A DNA stretch of 45,974 nucleotides, from the IMG/VR virus record IMGVR_UViG_3300038311_000061, positions 1 through 45,974 of that record. One strand, 5' to 3'. The notes beneath the pieces were generated by a model. The model did not search any database and was not told where the DNA came from. It saw only the letters and a program-made list of their open reading frames with translations. Origin of the DNA: a virus. This document shows positions 41,001-45,974 of this stretch, piece after piece. How positions within the stretch are numbered: the stretch's first letter is position 1; every line of letters begins with the position of its first letter. The translations under genes and the position numbers were made by a program.

Positions 41001-44000
41001 AGGGAAATGGTCAAGCCACAACAAAGCATATTGCTAACACCACCTGGAAGAATTATTGATGGTGAATGTAAACATATTATTGATGGTGGAAAAGACGATA
41101 AGAAAAAGTTACCTCACGACGAAACTAAGAAAAAAACAGGCTTATTTTCAAACATAAGAGAAGCCAGTTTAGCAGCAACAACCGCAATAGCTACTGCGTG
41201 GAAAAAAGCCAGTGAGGCAGTTGCCAATTATATTGACGAAGCTAAATTCACGGGTTCCATGCCAGAAAAGGGCAGCCAATCCGAAATAAATCGGCGTACT
41301 TCGGAAAGGGCTGATCAAATATCAGAGGAAAGGGGATACCGAACTAGGGATCAACGAGCAGAAGCCAGGAAAGAGGCACAGTCAGAAGTATCCAAGCAGG
41401 CATCAAAACAAAGAACTTACTTTCAATCGGTCGTTGCAGCGGCAGCCAATTTCAGTAGCAAAATGGGCAGCTATTTCACTGTTGCACGAGCTAAAATCGC
41501 TGCTTTTGGTACTTACATCGCTAGTTCAACTATCGGCACTAAAATCATCGCGGTATTTGGTAACTCATGGATATTCGCTAAAACTAAAGTGATTGGATTC
41601 TTTAGAGTACTATCAAGTTTAACATTAGTGAGCACAGCCGCATCAATGGCTATGGGTGCATTCGGTACCGTAGTTGCTGCATTATCTAGCCCTATTTGGA
41701 TTACCGTTGCTGCGGTCACGGCCGTTGCCGGCGCTGCTTATTTAATTTATCGGAATTGGGGAAACATTGGCCAATTTTTCTCTGGATTATGGCAACAAGT
41801 TTCGGGATTTTTCACAAGTTACGGTGGAAAAATTGTCAACTTTTTGAACCAAGTTTGGCCAGGTTTAGGCAGTTTGGTTGGAGCAATCGGTAATCTATTC
41901 GTTGGATTAGGTCCAATGATAGGTGGTATTTGGGATACTATTGTCGCTACATTAAAACTGGATTTCGCTAGTGCTGGGACAGCATTATTAAGTGCACTAA
42001 GTTCTGGAATTAGAGCCGCTGGAACATTTCTTTACGACGCCTTTTTTGCTGTGTTAGAAATGATTGGCCTATACCTTCCACACAGTGATGCTCAGAAAGG
42101 ACCACTAAGCACCTTAACTCAATCAGGCATGGCCATCCCAATGACATTAGCAAAAGGTGTAATGGCGGCTGGCTCAGTATTGATTGAATCACTGACAGCA
42201 ATTCTTACTAAAGCTTGGGATTACATCAGTAGTTTTGACTGGTCAAGTATTGGTAATAAGGTATTCCAAGGTACAAAGACCGTTACCACTAATGCAATTA
42301 CCTCGGCTCGTTCAAATATACCTGGGTACGATAGTGCTATTAATGCCGTTTCTGGGTTAATGGGTAAAGTTTTTGGTGATCCGCTAGCAAAAGTTGACCC
42401 AACCGAAAGTGGTAAAGCCGCTATCAACAGTATCGGAAAAGGTATTACACAAGCTGGCGACGAACCGATTAAAGAACCACTGCGTGGAACGCTATTCAAT
42501 ACAGCAAAACTACTACCTAATAGTGATGCGGAAGAAGGTCCATTTAGTACTTTAACTAAATCAGGCACGGCCATTCCACAACAATTAGCGATTGGGGTAG
42601 AAAGCAACCAACGGATTTTTCTAGATTCTATCCAAAATATGGTGCAACAAGCCGGTGCAATCATTGCTAATGCTAACCTGGGTGCAACTAATGTCTTATC
42701 ACAAGGAAGTGTTGCACCACAAATAGCTAGCCAGGAATTACCAATTACCGCACCAACGCTACCAGTGGTAGGGTTACCTAAACCTAAAGTCATGACAGTC
42801 ACGGATAAAGGTGCTATTACTGACATAATTAGACAAACCGCAAAAAAATATAGTATCTCTGAAGAAGACTTTTTAAGATTTGCTGCTATTGAAACGGGAA
42901 ATAAGTTCGATCCACGAGCCTATAACAAAGGCAGTAAAGCTAAAGGCTTATTTCAATTTGTTCCAATTGCATCAAAACAATACGGTATTACCGGACGTGA
43001 ATTTGATGCTAAAGTAAATACTGATGCGGCGGCTAGAATGTACATAAATAATGCCAAGCAAATGAAGAAGAAGGGCATTGAAACATCGGCTGCAAACATG
43101 TACTTAGCTCATCAACAAGGTGTTGGTGGATTAAATCAAATAGTGAGAGCATCAAGAGGGCAAGCTGGGTTAAAAGCATCAATAAAGCGGAATATTATGT
43201 GGAATGTGCCAGGCGCCGTAAAAAAACGCATGGCTGGAAAATCCGATCAAGAAATTGCTAAAATCTTTTTGCAACACTGGCATAACAAGTTTGCTGCCAT
43301 TGATGTCAGCAAAATAACTAAAACAGCAGCAGGGAAGGCAAATATTTCACCAAATGTTGTCATGCCAGCCGCCGCAGCTATACCTGCAATAAGTGGCTCC
43401 GCACCGGCCGGTGGAAAATTCACAGAAAAAGGGTTAACACTTAAAAGCCGTGAAGCAATAGCAGGGGGTGGAACCAAAGAAGGAACATTCGCATTAGGGC
43501 ACGCAATCCAGAAAAACGTAGAAGGATTTAAATATTTTACGGCCTTTGACGACGCATACCATCATAGTAAAGCTTACCAAGCAAGAAAAAGAGCAGCAGG
43601 TAAGAGTATTTCTAGTCCACATAACAGGGGAGTCGCACTCGACTTCACCATCAAAGATGCAAGTAAAAGTGCAAAAGCAGCACAACAGACGAAAGACATC
43701 CTTGCCCAAGCAGGGGTAAAAGGACGTGTTATTGATGAGTATAAGATAAAAACGGCCGGTGGTACTGGTGGTCATATTCACGTCGATTTTAAAAATGCTA
43801 CCGATGCCGAAAAATTTAAGCAGTTTATGTTAGGTGCCAACCAAACTGCTAAAACGGTTTCTACCGCAACAACTGATCTGAAAAAAGCTACGCCAAGCAT
43901 AGCCAATAATATCGGCAAATCGACAGATAATTTAACCAAGGCCGTGGCAACTACTCAAACACCACCGACATTACCAACCCCACCATCAATTAATCCATTA

Positions 44001-44516
44001 ATACCGAAGTCGTCGTTTGTCGCCGACGAACCATCACTTATGCCGAAAACTCTCCCAGATCTGGAAATTAAACCAATCCCCGATTTGGTACCGCCTATAA
44101 CCTCAACACCAATCGACAATATTCTAAAAGAGAAAATGCCAACGTTTCCATTAGGAAACCTACCACCAATAACTGACATACTAAAAAATCCATCAACCGT
44201 TATAAGTGACGTGCTAAAAGGTGGTATTCCTAACGTAACTGACATACTGAAAGGAAAAGTACCAGAAAATTTACCGTTGCCGCCAACATTATCGGACATT
44301 TTCAAGCAAGAAACGGCGGCGGTAACCAATAATAGTACAGTCAATAATCAAAGTTTCTCTAAGCAAAACAAGAGCATTTCTATCAATGTCGGGGATATCA
44401 GGGTAGAAGTAGGCGGCAACAGTGGCGTTGATGTGAATAGTATCGGCCAACAAATCAAGAGTCAGTTAGAATCAGCTCTAAGTAACAGTTGGCGTGGTTC
44501 AATGTTCGATATTTAG
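37992..44516 (+). CDS. T: Tape measure protein with lytic transglycosylase and M15-type peptidase domains
   Basis: 2174 residues, about one seventh of the genome, which predicts a tail roughly 300 nm long (0.15 nm per residue). The N-terminal part (about 100-400) is the phage minor tail/TP901-type domain. Hydrophobic stretches lie at about 455-510, 825-890 and 1190-1260. Three PHS-type repeats occur, LFPHSPAKSGPFSSL, YLPHSDAQKGPLSTL and LLPNSDAEEGPFSTL (about residues 633, 1361 and 1507). A lytic transglycosylase domain follows (about 1615-1720; FAAIETGNKFDP with the Glu, then KGLFQFVP). Next is an M15/VanY-like domain (about 1830-1945; SPHNRGVALDF and GGHIHVDF). It sets tail length and may cut the cell wall during DNA entry. 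Confidence 0.9.
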   Translation: MPTTSVNILFRANDQVSGVFRKIFSGITGNFSSINSAFGKLNTGLASSASLTQKNANILANGFAKAEVRLSSFSRAFQRFNKEVVGNMDISVAMSGVQQLGQKITDTLKSPVGAAIEFQSAMSDVKKVVDFPTPVALKELEKTLFRMSTTEKIPLRPEDLTAIAAAAGQLGINLKDIPDFTRTVAKMSTAFDMLAGDAGDSMAKLANIYQIPITQIGLVGDAINHLSNNTAAKANDMVNVLGRVGGVSKAFGLTAVQAGALGNAFLALGKPADVAATGINAMLTKLQTASKQGKKFQEALGLLNIDASKLEQSIGKNAQGALLAFLKTLEKVDKSKRMGVLTDLFGLEYSDDVAALVGGLNEYKKAIGLVAKEANYAGSMQKEFEARAATTANTIQLLKNRAHILGITIGNALLPTIDQASNFLGTLIDKVTAFAEANSGMIKQVSFAVAGFGGFLLALSGIGLGVQVATASIAAIKLAVSLAISPIGLFTTSLVTGAILIQKNWSSVKSFFTGFFDGIKLGFSPIQVEFSKLVTALTPIKQALSPIIDFFKQLFEPVSRSAKAIAEFYTAGHSLGTGLASIISGTIKLTTSLVKQYSSVGVAIIETLGDGAVKAGKYLWNKILSVFQFVSDLFPHSPAKSGPFSSLIEWGQSLIETFAYGVLAGGKYLWNTLKNVFEVAETQFFNFIKWVTAKVSSIDYSGLSTSIIESSISGYTFVKTKTTELIGWIDDKFKSIDFSGLVTSLGKVIGITYDYVIDKITKLIEWISDAFSGINIVNSFETALGKLNSIVASFGTWLFSQVGKAFKLAFENPAIGAAMTGVLIAFQNNPILSYIRTWLIPAITLTVGALGTWATALATVTMFFGRFIGTATGIGIAITLAIQYREQLALISSATKLLANDIAQVNFSQMWADTNFRMVSGFFKEMYTDAQKFFTGTFAGDLLNNIRNLAGFFQENYKWIGVFGVALMGLIAKFTIFKRKDPCAGNPLAKCFKKQTQQLIQIQREMVKPQQSILLTPPGRIIDGECKHIIDGGKDDKKKLPHDETKKKTGLFSNIREASLAATTAIATAWKKASEAVANYIDEAKFTGSMPEKGSQSEINRRTSERADQISEERGYRTRDQRAEARKEAQSEVSKQASKQRTYFQSVVAAAANFSSKMGSYFTVARAKIAAFGTYIASSTIGTKIIAVFGNSWIFAKTKVIGFFRVLSSLTLVSTAASMAMGAFGTVVAALSSPIWITVAAVTAVAGAAYLIYRNWGNIGQFFSGLWQQVSGFFTSYGGKIVNFLNQVWPGLGSLVGAIGNLFVGLGPMIGGIWDTIVATLKLDFASAGTALLSALSSGIRAAGTFLYDAFFAVLEMIGLYLPHSDAQKGPLSTLTQSGMAIPMTLAKGVMAAGSVLIESLTAILTKAWDYISSFDWSSIGNKVFQGTKTVTTNAITSARSNIPGYDSAINAVSGLMGKVFGDPLAKVDPTESGKAAINSIGKGITQAGDEPIKEPLRGTLFNTAKLLPNSDAEEGPFSTLTKSGTAIPQQLAIGVESNQRIFLDSIQNMVQQAGAIIANANLGATNVLSQGSVAPQIASQELPITAPTLPVVGLPKPKVMTVTDKGAITDIIRQTAKKYSISEEDFLRFAAIETGNKFDPRAYNKGSKAKGLFQFVPIASKQYGITGREFDAKVNTDAAARMYINNAKQMKKKGIETSAANMYLAHQQGVGGLNQIVRASRGQAGLKASIKRNIMWNVPGAVKKRMAGKSDQEIAKIFLQHWHNKFAAIDVSKITKTAAGKANISPNVVMPAAAAIPAISGSAPAGGKFTEKGLTLKSREAIAGGGTKEGTFALGHAIQKNVEGFKYFTAFDDAYHHSKAYQARKRAAGKSISSPHNRGVALDFTIKDASKSAKAAQQTKDILAQAGVKGRVIDEYKIKTAGGTGGHIHVDFKNATDAEKFKQFMLGANQTAKTVSTATTDLKKATPSIANNIGKSTDNLTKAVATTQTPPTLPTPPSINPLIPKSSFVADEPSLMPKTLPDLEIKPIPDLVPPITSTPIDNILKEKMPTFPLGNLPPITDILKNPSTVISDVLKGGIPNVTDILKGKVPENLPLPPTLSDIFKQETAAVTNNSTVNNQSFSKQNKSISINVGDIRVEVGGNSGVDVNSIGQQIKSQLESALSNSWRGSMFDI

Positions 44517-44525
44517 GAAGAATCT

Positions 44526-44924
44526 ATGGCAGGCGGTCACACACAACTAATTTGGGGTGGTTTTGAATTCAAACTGGACACAGCCGGCTTAGAAACATTC
44601 GGCAAGCAGAGCACTTACCGGTGGCCAGTACAAGAGCGAATTGAACGGCCAGTAGCGTTACAATTCGTTGGTGAAGGCGAAAATACCATCAGCATCGCTG
44701 GCTACATCCATCCCCAATTTAAGGGAACAGCCACAGAGCTTGATAAACTCCGGAAAATAGCGGAAGAAGGCAAACCCAAGATTATGACCACCGGTACAGG
44801 AAAAGTATTAGGTAAGTACGTTTGTACCGACATAAAGGACGATTATAGTAGTATGCTTGATGATTTAAGGCCAAGGCGGGTTGATTATACAGTCACTTTC
44901 AAAAAGTATTTTGATGACCAATGA
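44526..44924 (+). CDS. U: Tail protein U
   Basis: 132 residues. LIWGGFEFKLDTAGLETFGKQ, QERIERPVALQFVGEGENTI and LRPRRVDYTVTFKKYFDD match P2 gpU. It is a baseplate hub-linked tail protein. A GGAAGAATCT site precedes the ATG. It overlaps the X gene by four bases. Confidence 0.92.
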   Translation: MAGGHTQLIWGGFEFKLDTAGLETFGKQSTYRWPVQERIERPVALQFVGEGENTISIAGYIHPQFKGTATELDKLRKIAEEGKPKIMTTGTGKVLGKYVCTDIKDDYSSMLDDLRPRRVDYTVTFKKYFDDQ

Positions 44925-45145
44925 GCACAACTTACATTTGCGTTGATAATGAAGTGCTTGATAGCATTTGCTACCGGTACTATGGAGTATCAACGCCAGC
45001 AACCGAAATAGTGTTAAAACAGCCAGAGAATGCACACTTAGCGAATATCGGACCGCGATATGAAGCTGGTACCCAGATATTTTTACCGGACATTGCAAAG
45101 GACATTTTAACACCAAAGGTTGAAAGAATTAAGTTATTTGATTAG
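44921..45145 (+). CDS. X: Tail protein X
   Basis: 74 residues. The LysM-like pattern LDSICYRYYGVSTPATEIVL, then GPRYEAGTQIFLPDI, is that of P2 gpX. Its stop overlaps the convergent paralog 4 gene by four bases. The D gene follows after the cassette. Confidence 0.9.
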   Translation: MSTTYICVDNEVLDSICYRYYGVSTPATEIVLKQPENAHLANIGPRYEAGTQIFLPDIAKDILTPKVERIKLFD

Positions 45146-45378
45146 TGGTTATCATCCAGCATTGCCGCATGTCTTTGGATATCGCGTAACAGTAACCAAA
45201 TACCATCTAATGCTGACTGGTTCCAATTGGAACCGACAATAAGACCTTCTAGTACGATAGTTAAACTATCGAGTTTGCGGCGTAAGGTTGATATAGCTTC
45301 GCTGGTGTCGGTGTATTCATTGACGTAGTTCAACGGTTGAACTAATTCGGAATGGTGTTCTACGGATTGTAAAGTCAT
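45142..45378 (-). CDS. Small dispersed-family protein, paralog 4
   Basis: 78 residues from MTLQSVEHHSEL (CAAGAGGTCACC upstream). The core TLRRKLDSLTIVLEGLIVGSNWNQSALDGIWLLLRD is nearly identical to paralog 1, so these two are the closest pair. It is transcribed against the tail operon, with its own terminator and leader at 45423-45546. The frame is open upstream through the leader to 45507 (IRRGNILNTPRRLG..VESCHPHF), much like copy C. Confidence 0.8.
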   Translation of the reverse strand: MTLQSVEHHSELVQPLNYVNEYTDTSEAISTLRRKLDSLTIVLEGLIVGSNWNQSALDGIWLLLRDIQRHAAMLDDNH

Positions 45379-45422
45379 GGTGACCTCTTGGTATTTAGTA
45401 AATATGCCACCAAAGTGAGGGT

Positions 45423-45489
45423 GGCAGGACTCAACTGCCATACCAAGACGGCGAGGGGTATTCAATATATTTCCCCTTCTTATCCTGCC
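45423..45489 (-). ncRNA. Conserved three-stem leader element, copy D
   Basis: On the minus strand: outer stem GGCAGGA/TCCTGCC, inner stem GGGG (pairs with 45455-45458)/CCCC, then a GCC/GGC hairpin. It has the AAGGGGAAATA and GAATACCCCTCGCC words of copy C. It lies 44 bases before the ATG of paralog 4. Confidence 0.65.
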
Positions 45490-45518
45490 AAAAAACAGAC
45501 GTAACAATTCTTAGGCAC

Positions 45519-45546
45519 AAAAAAACCGCAAAATTAACGGATGCGG
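45519..45546 (-). terminator. Intrinsic terminator of cassette D
   Basis: Minus strand: CCGCA, loop, TGCGG and seven T. It is the same design as the hairpins at 21456 and 26623. It lies between the D gene start and leader D, so it would stop transcription that enters the cassette from the D side. Confidence 0.75.
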
Positions 45547-45603
45547 AAACCGCTTGGTATTAGTAGTAAGCTACGCCTAATAGATTAAGAATAAAGTGTC
45601 AAT

Positions 45604-45974
45604 ATGAAGCCAATAAAAAGCATATCCGGATTAAGTAAAGCCGCCAATGATCGGGTACTCTCAATAACAATTGAGGACTCCGCTGGTATTCAAAGTGATC
45701 GTGTGTCAATCACACTTGACGACCGCGATTATAAGCTGGAATGGCCACAGCCTGGCCAAATTGTCACAGTATCACTCGGTTATGAGGAAACCGGTTTAAC
45801 GGTGATGGGAGAGTTTGAACTTGATGAACCGTCTTACAGTGAACCGCCACGCACGATGACTTTATCCGGTCACGCTCAAAAACATGTCAACTCTAACATC
45901 AAAGCACCACAAACCCAACCATGGGACGAAAAAACAATGGGAGAAATCGTTGGTGGCATTGCCCAGCGCAATGA
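45604..45974 (+). CDS. D: Late control protein D / tail hub protein (gpD), N-terminal part; continues at base 1
   Basis: This is the 5' part of a P2 gpD-like gene, which continues in the same frame from base 1 to 742 once the circle is closed (about 337 residues in all, typical for gpD). It opens MKPIKSISGLSKAANDRVLS and continues with the beta-rich start of the phage late control D family. In P2-type phages gpD forms the baseplate hub around the spike. It follows gpU and gpX, the usual P2 order, although a small cassette on the opposite strand sits between X and D. The ATG at 45604 has only a weak ribosome-binding site. The last base of the window (a) differs from base 99 (g), so the final codons here are best read from the start of the window. 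Confidence 0.9.
   Translation, partial: MKPIKSISGLSKAANDRVLSITIEDSAGIQSDRVSITLDDRDYKLEWPQPGQIVTVSLGYEETGLTVMGEFELDEPSYSEPPRTMTLSGHAQKHVNSNIKAPQTQPWDEKTMGEIVGGIAQRN
45876..45974. repeat. Terminal overlap with the start of the window
   Basis: Bases 45876-45973 are identical to 1-98; the final base differs (a against g). This direct repeat at the contig ends indicates a circular or circularly permuted molecule of about 45,875 bp. Confidence 0.95.

Noticed and set aside
42221-42826. 201-codon open frame on the minus strand inside the tape measure gene
   Set aside because: It is the antisense shadow of a strongly supported coding region, with no family resemblance and no ribosome-binding site.

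Overview
The window is one complete, circular temperate-phage genome. Bases 45876-45973 repeat bases 1-98 exactly, so the contig closes on itself at about 45,875 bp, and the late-control gene D runs across the join. The host is probably a gammaproteobacterium of moderate to low GC. The P2-type tail, the lambda-type head, the ISAs1 and IS4 insertions and the small prophage cassettes all fit that, but nothing in the sequence fixes the genus.

Layout. (1) 0.7-5.4 kb, lysogeny region: tyrosine integrase, small minus-strand membrane proteins, a DUF3164 (Mu-type) protein, a tail-Z-like gene coupled to an HTH regulator, a CI-like repressor, a strongly palindromic operator region and a divergent Ner-like DNA-binding protein. 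(2) 5.4-11.5 kb, early rightward operon: a possible DUF3223-type protein, a Toprim primase/helicase, small accessory genes and a DEDDh exonuclease. (3) 11.5-16.2 kb, an invaded accessory region: terminator, 94-bp tandem repeat, coiled-coil membrane protein, a large serine recombinase destroyed by a deletion, an ISAs1 remnant, an intact IS4-family element and a nonsense codon, then an exported protein. (4) 16.2-18.7 kb: a small conserved gene, a small membrane protein and a membrane-anchored FtsK/TraB-like DNA translocase with a C-terminal HTH. Nine copies of the octamer GAATATTC lie in and just before the translocase gene. (5) 18.8-26.6 kb: terminase and lambda-like head genes. (6) 26.6-45.1 kb: P2-like contractile tail (V, W, J, I, H, sheath, tube, E/E' frameshift, very long tape measure, U, X) and then D across the join.

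Two layers stand out. The first is the translocase and its octamer cluster, which resembles TraB/TRS or FtsK/KOPS recognition systems. The second is a cassette spread over the genome: an intrinsic terminator, a conserved three-stem RNA-like leader and a small paralogous gene, complete at three sites. A fourth site has an orphan leader, and a fourth paralog has no leader. The outer and inner stems of the leader show compensatory base changes between copies.

The integrase, repressor and Ner-like gene imply lysogeny. The primase/helicase should drive replication, and the terminase, head and tail genes build a myovirus with a very long tail. No separate endolysin was found. The only peptidoglycan hydrolase domains recognised are inside the tape measure protein.
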